Shown here one piece after another: positions 1-7,020 of a stretch of 18,013 nt of DNA. Source of the DNA: Chlorobiaceae bacterium (GTDB taxonomy: Bacteria > Bacteroidota > Chlorobiia > Chlorobiales > Chlorobiaceae); contig JAAXUM010000004.1 in NCBI GenBank assembly GCA_013336025.1, positions 1 to 18,013 of the forward strand, in the 5' to 3' direction. A program made the position numbers and the translations under genes. Within the stretch, counting starts at the first letter, position 1; each line of letters opens with the position of its first letter. The notes beneath the pieces are model-generated. The model had not been told where the DNA came from, did no database searches, and saw only the letters and a program-made list of their open reading frames with translations.

Positions 1-57
1 GTCTCGGGATTGCTGTAGGTTGCATTTAAATCCACCAATCTATTGCAATCCCGAGAC
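1..57. repeat. 13-bp perfect inverted repeat with 31-base spacer
   Basis: GTCTCGGGATTGC at 1-13 is the exact reverse complement of GCAATCCCGAGAC at 45-57. The 31 bases between them are AT-rich and show no further symmetry that I can see. No T-run follows, so it does not look like a Rho-independent terminator. The arms touch the window edge, so the repeat may extend to the left. It could be a REP-like or MITE-like palindrome, the terminal repeat of a small element, or a hairpin at the end of the gene to the left. I do not see a second copy of either arm elsewhere in the window. Confidence 0.6.
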
Positions 58-121
58 TCCGGAAAAAGTTGTTAACGGTAACGGCAAAAAGAAATATGAG
101 GCCCTGAAAAATGATCAGTAA
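2..121 (+). CDS. Possible C-terminal end of a gene that starts left of the window
   Basis: One frame is open from base 2 to a TAA at 119-121, giving 39 residues. The last 20 or so (from about base 59, beginning PEKVVNGNG and ending EALKNDQ) have the charged, lysine-rich look of a real protein tail. The first 18 are dominated by the 13-bp inverted repeat and are less protein-like, with three cysteines and mixed residues. It may be the tail of a real upstream gene that has taken in a palindromic element, or chance. I do not recognise the family. Confidence 0.25.
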   Translation, partial: SRDCCRLHLNPPIYCNPETPEKVVNGNGKKKYEALKNDQ

Positions 122-374
122 GTTTTATAACAAAAACAGCCCTGATCTCTGCTGTTGCATCAGTTAACTCTTCTGTCATTATCTCCATACCGCTAAAGAA
201 ACGTCACGCTCATAAACAAACCCGAAATCAGAAGTTTGACGGTTATCTCATCAGCCTGTCAAATTGTTTCCAGGCACCATTAAAGATTTTCTGAAAATAT
301 TACCTTAAGTATCAATACTGTTTTTCAGATATCAGATGCCAATACCCTAACCAGCCCACTTCACCGTCTGCCTT
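122..374. other. Intergenic region, no gene assigned
   Basis: This stretch of about 250 bases precedes the HhH/DUF1848 pair and presumably carries its promoter. I see no convincing -35/-10 pair. A weak, imperfect inverted repeat (TTTGACGG near 233 against CCTGTCAAA near 257) is the only local symmetry. One plus frame is open across about 115-290, but it has no ATG, GTG or TTG start in a sensible place, so I do not call it a gene. Confidence 0.4.
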
Positions 375-701
375 ATGAATCCGGCAAAAGTTTCAAGAGA
401 ACAGATAACACGGTTAACTGATCTGCCAAACATCGGCAAGGCAACGGCCAATGACCTTCGCCTGATCGGTATTTATGAACCGGAAGAACTTGCAGGAAAA
501 AATCCGTTTGAGATGTATCGTGATCTTTGCAGGGTAACCGAGACCCTGCATGATCCCTGTGTGATCGATGTATTCATGTCGATAACAAACTTTATCTCGG
601 GTGGCGATCCTCTGCCATGGTGGACATTTACTGAAGAGCGCAAACGACTGCTTGGCAAAAAAACAAAGGAATCGACTGACATGAAGGTGTTGATGAGATG
701 A
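375..701 (+). CDS. Helix-hairpin-helix protein, Cdd1 (pathogenicity locus) family
   Basis: This is a 108-residue protein matching the Cdd1 family (Pfam PF11731), whose members are often labelled putative mitomycin resistance proteins, although the biochemical role is unknown. A single helix-hairpin-helix segment lies at about residues 14-33, with LPNIG (17-21) as the hairpin. The family hallmarks DPCV (60-63) and PWW (81-83), with an RK-rich tail, follow in the usual order and spacing. HhH motifs usually bind the DNA backbone without sequence specificity, so a nucleic-acid role is likely but inferred. The ATG at 375 has no clear Shine-Dalgarno sequence. The stop overlaps the start of the DUF1848 gene (ATGA, 698-701), which indicates one transcript and coupled translation. 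The length is typical for the family. Confidence 0.87.
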   Translation: MNPAKVSREQITRLTDLPNIGKATANDLRLIGIYEPEELAGKNPFEMYRDLCRVTETLHDPCVIDVFMSITNFISGGDPLPWWTFTEERKRLLGKKTKESTDMKVLMR

Positions 702-1675
702 TTATCAGTGCAAGCAGAAGAAGCGATATTCCTGCATTTTATGGTACGTGGTTTATGAACCGTTTACGGGCAGAAGAGGTGCTTGTACGAAACCCTTTCA
801 ATTACAGACAGATATCAAAAATATCCCTTTCACCGCAATCCATAGACGCTCTTGTTTTCTGGACAAAAAATCCTGAAAATTTCTTGCCGTTTCTTCCTGA
901 AATTGAAGCTATGGGTCACTGGTATTACGTTCTCTTTACCATCACCCCTTACGATACAACACTGGAACCCCGCATCGGAAGCAAAGAGGCGGTTTTGAAA
1001 ACCTTCAAAAAACTCTCTCGTCTCATCGGACCTGAAAGAGTGATCTGGCGATACGACCCTGTCATCCTGACTGATGTGTATACGTTCGACTATCACGTTG
1101 CGTCGTTCAATAGCCTGGCAAAAAAACTGTCGGGCTTTACCAGGCAGTGCATCATCAGTTTTCTTGACAACTACAGAAAAGTCAGAAAAAACATGGGGCA
1201 CATCAAGTATTTCTTACCCCAAAAACCGTTGATGGAGGCACTTTCCTTAAGGTTAGCCGATGCTGCAGAAAAGCAGGGCATGACGATCTCAACCTGCAGT
1301 GAAAAAATCGATCTTTCGCACCTTGGCATACAAAACAGTCGATGCATTGATCATGAACTGATCGGGCGCCTTACCGGAAAACAGTGCTCCGGTATACGAA
1401 AAGATAAAAGCCGGAGACTCGGATGCGGATGCGCTGAGAGCCGCGATATCGGCAGCTACAACACCTGCCCGCACGGTTGCCTTTACTGCTATGCCGTTTC
1501 AAGCCAAACCACAGCCACTGCAAACATTCAGCGGTCTGACCCCTCTTCCCCCATGCTGTGCGACTCCCTGCGGGGCGATGAAATCATTACCTCCCCCACC
1601 AGCATATGGAAAAGCCGGATGAAAATTTCGGGTTCCGGATTATCGGAAAATGATCTCTTTGCCCAGCATGAATAG
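698..1675 (+). CDS. DUF1848 family protein with C-terminal radical-SAM-like cysteine cluster
   Basis: This 325-residue protein belongs to DUF1848 (Pfam PF08902). It begins with the family's MIISASRRSDIPAFYG-type start, and segments such as FWTKNPENF (54-62) and RYDPV (118-122) are characteristic. Near the C-terminus, cysteines at 243, 245, 257, 261 and 264 form CXC followed by CX3CX2C with an aromatic after the last pair (CPHGCLYCYA, 257-266). CX3CX2C is the motif that binds the SAM-associated [4Fe-4S] cluster in radical SAM enzymes. There it lies near the N-terminus of the barrel, whereas here it is at the end, as the family description notes. The substrate is unknown. The start codon overlaps the stop of the HhH gene, so the two are probably co-translated and may act together on nucleic acid. 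About 60 residues after the motif show no recognisable domain. Confidence 0.88.
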   Translation: MIISASRRSDIPAFYGTWFMNRLRAEEVLVRNPFNYRQISKISLSPQSIDALVFWTKNPENFLPFLPEIEAMGHWYYVLFTITPYDTTLEPRIGSKEAVLKTFKKLSRLIGPERVIWRYDPVILTDVYTFDYHVASFNSLAKKLSGFTRQCIISFLDNYRKVRKNMGHIKYFLPQKPLMEALSLRLADAAEKQGMTISTCSEKIDLSHLGIQNSRCIDHELIGRLTGKQCSGIRKDKSRRLGCGCAESRDIGSYNTCPHGCLYCYAVSSQTTATANIQRSDPSSPMLCDSLRGDEIITSPTSIWKSRMKISGSGLSENDLFAQHE

Positions 1676-1728
1676 AACAGATCTGCTTCATAACCCGTTT
1701 GACTTTGCAGGAAAAACGAACAGACGAT

Positions 1729-2757
1729 TTATCGCTGAGTCCGTATTGTGAGCAGCAGCGGCAGATGGTCTGAATAGCCACCTTTATAGACTCCTTTTTC
1801 ATAGGTCGGCCAGGGCTTTTTGCCGCTATCATCCAACATCGGCGAAAAGGCAAAACAGCGAAAAGCGTTATCCGGCAGCCAAAGCCCCTCCCGATCAAAC
1901 AAACCGCAGGAAACAAGCATTTGATCTATTTTCTCCCAATGACCTCGATAGAAGTAGCTTCCGATACCGCTGTAATTCCCCCAGCAGTTGTACAGAAGTT
2001 TACCGCATGATGTTTGAACCGCAGAAACATCAAACGATGAACCGAGCACCTTTTTCAGCGAGCGGTTTTCCGGTTCATCGTTAAAATCCCCCATGATGAT
2101 GATATCGGCCTTGCTGTTTTTCTGCATAAGACTGTCTGCGATATGACGTACTACCGTTGCCGCGGCAATTCGTTTGGGTTCAGTCCAGCGGATATCAAAC
2201 GCCCTCGAAGGCCAATGGTTGAGAACAAGATGAAAAGGGTGGCCGGAAACAGAAAATTCCGCAACAATAACCGGTCGGGTCGGCTTGTCTTCAACAGGAA
2301 CCTGATAGGTTTTGGATGCTTTGAAAAGAACTTTCCGGAAATTGAAAGCCAACCCGATATCGATCCCCCTTGGATCACGGGATTCATGATAAACTGTTTT
2401 ATAGCCCCCTGCTTTGATCACGCCTATGGCTTTTGTAAAAACTTTTTTGTTTTCTGTTTCAGCAAAAGCAATAATATCAGGATAAGCTCTATACTGTGGA
2501 TGCGAATTGATTGCATTGAAAAGATGCTGAACACGCATGAGCTTGAGCTGGAGTTTTTTTTCAGTCCAATGCAGCCTCCCGTATGGAGAAAAGTCATCAT
2601 CGTCGATAACCGGATCATCAATCGAATCAAAGAGATTTTCCGTATTCCACCACATGAAAATCAGCGAGTCCCCTGCTCCAGCTTTGGCTGATAACGGCAA
2701 AGCAGTGCACAATATCACGCTTAAAAAGAGAAAAACAGTGGAAAGGGATTTCTTCAT
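1729..2757 (-). CDS. Exported endonuclease/exonuclease/phosphatase family protein
   Basis: This 342-residue protein has an N-terminal signal peptide: MKK, then a hydrophobic stretch at about residues 7-22, with likely cleavage after the alanine-rich LSAKA. It has the full set of exonuclease III/DNase I fold motifs: N38 and E40 in WWNTENLF, E100 in AFAETEN, N180-H181-W182, D224 and N226 in GDFND, and the terminal SDH at 329-331. These are the metal-binding and catalytic residues of Mg-dependent phosphoesterases (Pfam PF03372). A periplasmic or secreted nuclease or phosphodiesterase is the most likely role, but the fold also covers lipid and sugar phosphatases, so the substrate cannot be read from sequence. 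The gene is convergent with the DUF1848 gene and divergent from the gene at 2866. An AGAGG stands only about two bases before the ATG, unusually close. Confidence 0.85.
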   Translation of the reverse strand: MKKSLSTVFLFLSVILCTALPLSAKAGAGDSLIFMWWNTENLFDSIDDPVIDDDDFSPYGRLHWTEKKLQLKLMRVQHLFNAINSHPQYRAYPDIIAFAETENKKVFTKAIGVIKAGGYKTVYHESRDPRGIDIGLAFNFRKVLFKASKTYQVPVEDKPTRPVIVAEFSVSGHPFHLVLNHWPSRAFDIRWTEPKRIAAATVVRHIADSLMQKNSKADIIIMGDFNDEPENRSLKKVLGSSFDVSAVQTSCGKLLYNCWGNYSGIGSYFYRGHWEKIDQMLVSCGLFDREGLWLPDNAFRCFAFSPMLDDSGKKPWPTYEKGVYKGGYSDHLPLLLTIRTQR

Positions 2758-2865
2758 GGCCTCTTGGTCTATGCAAAATTTTTTCTTTCACGGAATGATA
2801 TGTAACTTATTCGGGATTTTTCAGCCGGAAAGAAGATTTCTTCACTCAACGATCCAGTGCACGGT

Positions 2866-3261
2866 ATGACCAACACGACTGATGTCAAAAAAAAGGCAAA
2901 AGACATTCTTGAAGAGACTCTTGACAGGGAGGCAGTTATTGTACTGACCAGGATTTCAGAAGAAATGCAGTTGCTTTTCCAGGCTCACCCGGAACCTTCG
3001 CGAGATGATGTTGAAAGAATGATAACCGGTTTTTTTCTCGAAAACGGTAAATCGGAACAATTTATCAGTGACTGGATAACAACGTCTGAAGAGTACAGTC
3101 GAACAAGAGGTCTCAACACTCAGGATCTGCCTAAAGCCATGCTCTCGGATCTTGGTGTCTTCCGCTTCATGAGCTTCCTTAAAGACAAAGGACTCACCGA
3201 TGAGCAGATCACCATTGTGCTCACCGGTGCCGTTCAGCAGGCAACATCGGATAACCTGTAG
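2866..3261 (+). CDS. Unrecognised small soluble protein, 131 residues
   Basis: I do not recognise this family. The frame is open from a GTG at 2857. I prefer the in-frame ATG at 2866 (MTNTTDVKKK), giving 131 residues. The protein is charged and probably all alpha-helical, with no signal peptide, membrane segment or cysteine motif. Features include a lysine-rich start, an amphipathic segment around residues 28-40, and a C-terminal part built from short helices with LTDEQI-like turns. It lies between a divergent exported nuclease gene and purC, with about 100 bases to each, so its operon context says little. Codon use looks like that of its neighbours, so I take it as a real gene. Confidence 0.65.
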   Translation: MTNTTDVKKKAKDILEETLDREAVIVLTRISEEMQLLFQAHPEPSRDDVERMITGFFLENGKSEQFISDWITTSEEYSRTRGLNTQDLPKAMLSDLGVFRFMSFLKDKGLTDEQITIVLTGAVQQATSDNL

Positions 3262-3365
3262 TGGTGAGAGACAAAACACCCGTACCGGTTAACTATCAGT
3301 AAACGATACTTTGCAAAAACGACAGCAGAATGCTGGTGATAAAACAAAAACAGGATCATCATATC

Positions 3366-4076
3366 ATGACAAAGACAACTCTTCTTCATGAAGGCAAGGC
3401 AAAAAAAGTTTTTTTAACTGATCAGAGCGACCTGGTGATACAGGAGTTCAAGGATGACGCAACCGCCTTCAATAACAAGAAAAAAGGAACAATAGCGGAC
3501 AAAGGCGTCGTGAACAATGCCATTTCATGCAGGCTTTTCACTCTGCTTGAAGAACAGGGTATCCGTACTCATCTGGTTGAAAAGCTTTCGGATCGTGATA
3601 TGCTCTGCAAGCGCCTTGATATCATCAAGGTTGAAGTTGTCGTTCGTAATATTGCGGCGGGATCACTGGTAAAACGGTACGGGTTCAAGGAAGGCTTCGT
3701 TCTTCAGCAGCCGATTGTTGAGTTTTACCTGAAAGACGACGATCTTGATGACCCGCTGATGAACGACGCTCATGCTGTTGCGCTCGGTGTAGCCACCGCT
3801 GAAGAACTTGTGATACTCAAAAGCCGTGCGGAGGCAATAAATCTCGTGCTCAGACAATTTTTTGCTGACCGAAAACTGAAACTTGTTGACTTCAAGCTCG
3901 AATTCGGACGTCACAAGAACGAAATTCTGCTTGGTGATGAAATAAGCCCTGATACGTGCAGATTCTGGGACCTTGATACCAACGAAAAGATGGACAAGGA
4001 TCGGTTCCGGTTCGATATGGGCGGAGTGGAAAATGCATACAGTGAGGTACAGAAAAGAGTTCTTGAACTCGACTGA
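3366..4076 (+). CDS. purC: Phosphoribosylaminoimidazole-succinocarboxamide synthase (SAICAR synthetase)
   Basis: PurC catalyses the ATP-dependent joining of CAIR and aspartate to give SAICAR in cytosolic purine biosynthesis. The 236-residue product is the usual bacterial length. It carries LLHEGKAKKVF near the N-terminus (6-16, nucleotide-binding), the family signature VVVRNIAAGSLVKRYG (91-106), then DFKLEFGR (175-182) and GDEISPDTCRFWD (190-202). I place the start at the ATG at 3366 rather than the upstream in-frame ATG at 3330, because it gives the family's normal N-terminus and follows an AGGA at about 3351-3354. The gene is not next to other pur genes here. A strong terminator follows at 4149-4181. 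Confidence 0.96.
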   Translation: MTKTTLLHEGKAKKVFLTDQSDLVIQEFKDDATAFNNKKKGTIADKGVVNNAISCRLFTLLEEQGIRTHLVEKLSDRDMLCKRLDIIKVEVVVRNIAAGSLVKRYGFKEGFVLQQPIVEFYLKDDDLDDPLMNDAHAVALGVATAEELVILKSRAEAINLVLRQFFADRKLKLVDFKLEFGRHKNEILLGDEISPDTCRFWDLDTNEKMDKDRFRFDMGGVENAYSEVQKRVLELD

Positions 4077-4148
4077 GAGTCTGGGAACTGCTTATATTTT
4101 TTTCTTTCGTCGTTTTCGAAATGGACCGGACGGTACCGAAATTCCTCA

Positions 4149-4181
4149 TGTATCCCGACTTTTTCGGGATACAATTTTTTT
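4149..4181 (+). terminator. Rho-independent terminator after purC
   Basis: TGTATCCCGA (4149-4158) pairs perfectly with TCGGGATACA (4164-4173) around a five-base CTTTT loop. An A and seven Ts (4175-4181) follow at once. It ends about 105 bases after the purC stop and just before the DedA gene, so it separates the two transcription units. Confidence 0.93.
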
Positions 4182-4219
4182 CAGTGCGCCCTTAACCTCT
4201 TTTGAAAGGCGGGTTTTCG

Positions 4220-4864
4220 ATGCTTGAATCACTGATAGACTATCTGCAGCATGCAGACCCTTTTTCGGTCTATGTGTTTCTTTTTATTGTGGCTTTTTTT
4301 GAAAATGTCATCCCCCCTATACCAGGAGATATTGCCGTTGCATTTATCGGCTACATGATCCACAGCAGCAAGCTCTCATTTACCGCTGCTGTCTTATGGA
4401 CATCACTCGGATCAACATCAGGCTTCATGCTGGTCTATTTGCTCAGCCGACATCTCGGTCTCAAGCTGTACGCCGTCGGAGAAAACGCAGTACAGCATCG
4501 TCTCTCTCAGAGCGTGCACCGCTTTTTTCCACCTTCCGACATGGAGGTGTTGCGTCAGAAATTCTCAACACACGGCTACCTTGCAGTCCTCTTCAATCGA
4601 TTTCTTTTAGGCTCAAGAGCTGTCATCTCGGTCATGACCGGCCTCATGCATCTCAACACCTTCCTGGTGCTTCTTGCTTCTCTTGTCAGCGCCACACTGT
4701 GGAACATCCTGCTTATTTATGGAGGTCTTCTCCTCGGGCGGAACTGGCAGGAGATCGGTCGTTATGCTGCACTGTACAGTTTTCCGGTAACGGCACTCTT
4801 TTTGATTTTCCTTTTTTTTTCAGCCAGAAAATTCATAAGGGAAAGAAAGCAGAAGCATCATTGA
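4220..4864 (+). CDS. DedA/SNARE-associated (VTT domain) family membrane protein
   Basis: This 214-residue inner-membrane protein belongs to the DedA family (Pfam PF09335). Some members are lipid scramblases or transport polyprenyl phosphate or phosphatidylethanolamine; which one applies here cannot be told. The re-entrant-loop acidic motif is present as FFENVIPPIPGD (27-37, with E28, P35, G36 and D37), and the second signature FNRFLLGSRAVISVMTG runs from 125 to 141 with R127, G131, R133 and G141. Hydrophobic segments lie at about 17-48, 55-76, 146-173 and 183-201, followed by a very basic tail (ARKFIRERKQKHH). I chose the ATG at 4220 over a TTG at 4202; AAAGG at 4205-4209 serves it. It stands alone after the purC terminator. 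Confidence 0.92.
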   Translation: MLESLIDYLQHADPFSVYVFLFIVAFFENVIPPIPGDIAVAFIGYMIHSSKLSFTAAVLWTSLGSTSGFMLVYLLSRHLGLKLYAVGENAVQHRLSQSVHRFFPPSDMEVLRQKFSTHGYLAVLFNRFLLGSRAVISVMTGLMHLNTFLVLLASLVSATLWNILLIYGGLLLGRNWQEIGRYAALYSFPVTALFLIFLFFSARKFIRERKQKHH

Positions 4865-4982
4865 GTTTTTTTTGTTATTTATGGGCACCTCTATTAATTT
4901 TTGTTCCGCGACCTTATTATATCGAGACTCAGCCTGATTTAACGATTATTTATAGAGCAGCTTTATTCCCGGCTCAGTAACT

Positions 4983-5011
4983 TTGATGTTTTGATTCATT
5001 AATCCTTTAAG
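4983..5011 (+). promoter_or_regulatory. Candidate sigma-70-type promoter for the transketolase-to-metG block
   Basis: TTGATG (4983-4988) and TTTAAG (5006-5011) are separated by 17 bases and each match four of six consensus positions. The implied start lies a few bases before the ATG at 5029, so the leader would be very short. The rest of the 164-base gap after the DedA gene is AT-rich, with a run of eight Ts right after the DedA stop but no hairpin in front of it. Confidence 0.3.
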
Positions 5012-5028
5012 AAGTTTATTGAAACACC

Positions 5029-5940
5029 ATGGCAAAAGAAGTAAAACCCTATCCACATGACAAAAAAGGCGAGCTTCTCGAGCTTGCTTCGATAGATGAG
5101 CTTAACCTTATGGCAAGGCAAGTCAGAAGAGATATCGTAAGAATGCTCAGTATGGCAAACTCCGGCCATACCGGAGGGTCCCTTGGTATGGCTGATATTT
5201 TTACCGCCCTCTATTTCAGTCTGCTCAGGCACGATCCCCATAACTTCTGGAAGCACGATAACCAGGATCTGGTATTTCTTTCCAATGGCCATATTGCTCC
5301 TGTATGGTACAGCGTTCTTGCCAGATCAGGCTATTTCCCTGTCAGTGAGCTGAACTCACTTCGTCAGATCAGTTCCTATCTTCAGGGGCATCCCACCTCT
5401 GAAGCGAAACTTCCCGGAATAAGAATTGCATCAGGCTCACTCGGCCAGGGTCTTTCTGCTGCCACCGGCGCAGCGCTCGGGCTCAGGCTTGACAAAAAAA
5501 ACCATGATGTATACTGCCTTATGGGAGATGGGGAGTGTCAGGAAGGTCAAATATGGGAAGCTGCCATGAGTGCCGCTCATTACGGTCTCGGAAATCTGAT
5601 AGGAATTGTTGACTGTAACAATCTTCAGATTGACGGCGAGGTACAAAGTGTCATGAGCGTCGAACCTTTTGGTGATAAATGGCGTGCATTCGGATGGGAG
5701 GTTTATCATTGCGATGGTAACGATATAGAAGATGTTATCGCATCGATCTGTCGAATCCGGGACAGAGATGATCGTCAGAGTCCGGCTGTACTGCTGGCAA
5801 CAACGATTATGGGAAAGGGAGTACCTTTCTTTGAAGGCTCCATGCCCGATAAAAGCAACTGGCACGGAAAGCCTCCATCAAAAGATGATGCAGAAAAAGC
5901 GCTTGCCATTCTCGGCGAAACTGACTACGGTGATTTTTAA
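5029..5940 (+). CDS. Transketolase, N-terminal (thiamine diphosphate pyrophosphate-binding) subunit
   Basis: This is the first half of a split transketolase. In split forms this subunit pairs with a separate C-terminal subunit to move two-carbon ketol units in the pentose phosphate pathway. At 303 residues it is about half of a one-chain enzyme. It has the conserved histidines in SGHTGGSLG (H47), SNGH (H88), QGHP (H121) and WHGKPP (H279). The thiamine diphosphate/Mg motif starts at GDGECQEGQIWEAAMSA (166-182) and ends at the asparagines of DCNN (197-198). No C-terminal subunit gene follows: the next gene, 14 bases on, is rsmD. The partner must lie elsewhere in the genome. The ATG at 5029 is 164 bases after the DedA gene, with a candidate promoter between. 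Confidence 0.93.
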   Translation: MAKEVKPYPHDKKGELLELASIDELNLMARQVRRDIVRMLSMANSGHTGGSLGMADIFTALYFSLLRHDPHNFWKHDNQDLVFLSNGHIAPVWYSVLARSGYFPVSELNSLRQISSYLQGHPTSEAKLPGIRIASGSLGQGLSAATGAALGLRLDKKNHDVYCLMGDGECQEGQIWEAAMSAAHYGLGNLIGIVDCNNLQIDGEVQSVMSVEPFGDKWRAFGWEVYHCDGNDIEDVIASICRIRDRDDRQSPAVLLATTIMGKGVPFFEGSMPDKSNWHGKPPSKDDAEKALAILGETDYGDF

Positions 5941-5954
5941 ACAGAAAAGGGTTC

Positions 5955-6491
5955 GTGCAGATTATTGCTGGAAAATACAGGGGGCATAAAATCAGAAGAA
6001 CTGACACCCTTGCCGTTCGCCCGTGCAGCAGCCGGGTTAAAAAATCATTGTTTGATACACTCTCTTCTCGAATGGATTTTGAAGGAAGTGTTGTCCTTGA
6101 TCTTTTTGCTGGCTTCGGTTCTCTTGGATTTGAAGCTCTCAGCAGAGGCTCGGAATTCGTCTATTTTGTCGATCAGCATACCGATGCCCTCAAAGCCATG
6201 AAATCAACCGCACTGCATCTTGGCGTCACTGACAACTGCTCCGTTGTCAATTCAGATGTGACGACTTTTCTTGACCGAACAACCGAACAGTTTGACCTTG
6301 TATTCTGCGATCCGCCCTATACCTGGCCTGACTATGAACTGCTTGTTGAAAAGATCACCTCAAAAAGAGTCTTTTCTGAAGACGGGATGCTGCTTGTCGA
6401 GCATAAAAAGCATCTGGATTTCAGGCATCTGCCATCATACTCTTTTCACAAAGACTACGGCATGACAAGAGTAACTTTTTTTCATCATTGA
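5955..6491 (+). CDS. rsmD: 16S rRNA (guanine966-N2)-methyltransferase RsmD
   Basis: RsmD transfers a methyl group from S-adenosylmethionine to the N2 of G966 in 16S rRNA during 30S assembly. The 178-residue protein opens with the family's [10 protein letters not shown] (1-10) and then [16 protein letters not shown] (21-36). SAM motif I is [18 protein letters not shown] (49-66), and the catalytic N-methyltransferase motif is DPPY (119-122). The start is a GTG at 5955, supported by AAGG about four bases upstream and by the match of the N-terminus to the family. It follows the transketolase gene by 14 bases and precedes coaD by 13. The rsmD-coaD pairing is common in many bacteria and supports both calls. 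Confidence 0.94.
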   Translation: MQIIAGKYRGHKIRRTDTLAVRPCSSRVKKSLFDTLSSRMDFEGSVVLDLFAGFGSLGFEALSRGSEFVYFVDQHTDALKAMKSTALHLGVTDNCSVVNSDVTTFLDRTTEQFDLVFCDPPYTWPDYELLVEKITSKRVFSEDGMLLVEHKKHLDFRHLPSYSFHKDYGMTRVTFFHH

Positions 6492-6504
6492 CCCTTGCAA
6501 GCCG

Positions 6505-7008
6505 ATGAAACGCAAAGCCATTTATCCGGGAACATTTGACCCGTTTACCAACGGTCACCTCGATGTTCTTGATCGGGCACTCAATATCTTTGATGAGGTT
6601 GAGGTGGTGATCGGCGAAAACAGTCAGAAAAAAACCCTCTTCACCGTTAACGATCGGCTTGAAATGATCAGGGAGGTTGTCTGCGAGTTTCCCTCAGTAA
6701 GTGTTGCAGTGCTGCATGACGGGCTTCTTGCCGATTATGCCCGACAGGCCGGTGCAAGAGCTATTGTTCGGGGGGTCCGGCAGGTCAAGGATTTTGAGTA
6801 CGAATTTCAGATGTCTCTGCTGAACCGCCATCTCTATCCGGATGTAACCACAGTTTTTCTTATGCCGAATGTCAAGTATACCTATGTCGCTTCATCGATC
6901 ATCAGAGAAGTTGCCATGCTTGGCGGTGACGTAAGCAAGTTTGTACATCCCTGCGTTCTGGACATGCTTCATAAAAAACTACAGGAAAAACAGAAAAGTA
7001 AATCATAA
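6505..7008 (+). CDS. coaD: Phosphopantetheine adenylyltransferase
   Basis: CoaD transfers AMP from ATP to 4'-phosphopantetheine, the fourth of the five steps to coenzyme A. The product has 167 residues, close to the usual 160. It starts [19 protein letters not shown], with the TXGH nucleotide-binding motif at 15-18. [19 protein letters not shown] (89-107) is diagnostic of the family. The C-terminal ISSTXXR motif reads ASSIIRE (129-135), keeping the serine pair and R134. It sits 13 bases after rsmD and 12 before an aminotransferase gene, in the same transcription unit. No good Shine-Dalgarno sequence is visible. Confidence 0.96.
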   Translation: MKRKAIYPGTFDPFTNGHLDVLDRALNIFDEVEVVIGENSQKKTLFTVNDRLEMIREVVCEFPSVSVAVLHDGLLADYARQAGARAIVRGVRQVKDFEYEFQMSLLNRHLYPDVTTVFLMPNVKYTYVASSIIREVAMLGGDVSKFVHPCVLDMLHKKLQEKQKSKS

Positions 7009-7020
7009 CAAAACACCCCT

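Noticed and set aside
1..57. Possible CRISPR repeat unit
   Set aside because: The arm sequence has a repeat-like look, but there is only one palindrome and no regularly spaced second copy, so no array can be claimed.
111..167. 18-residue open frame starting at the ATG at 111
   Set aside because: Too short, cysteine-rich and without a ribosome binding site; probably chance.
2143..2691. 182-residue open frame on the plus strand
   Set aside because: It lies entirely opposite the endonuclease/exonuclease/phosphatase gene, which has all its catalytic motifs; the plus frame has no recognisable features.
3330..3365. Upstream ATG adding twelve residues to PurC
   Set aside because: The family begins just before the HEGKAKK motif, and the AGGA site serves the ATG at 3366.
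4202..4219. TTG start adding six residues to the DedA protein
   Set aside because: The ATG at 4220 has AAAGG at a fair distance, and the upstream bases include that site.
4927..4976. GACTCAGCC against GGCTCAGT inverted repeat before the transketolase gene
   Set aside because: It has a mismatch in the stem and a loop of more than 30 bases; no T-run follows.
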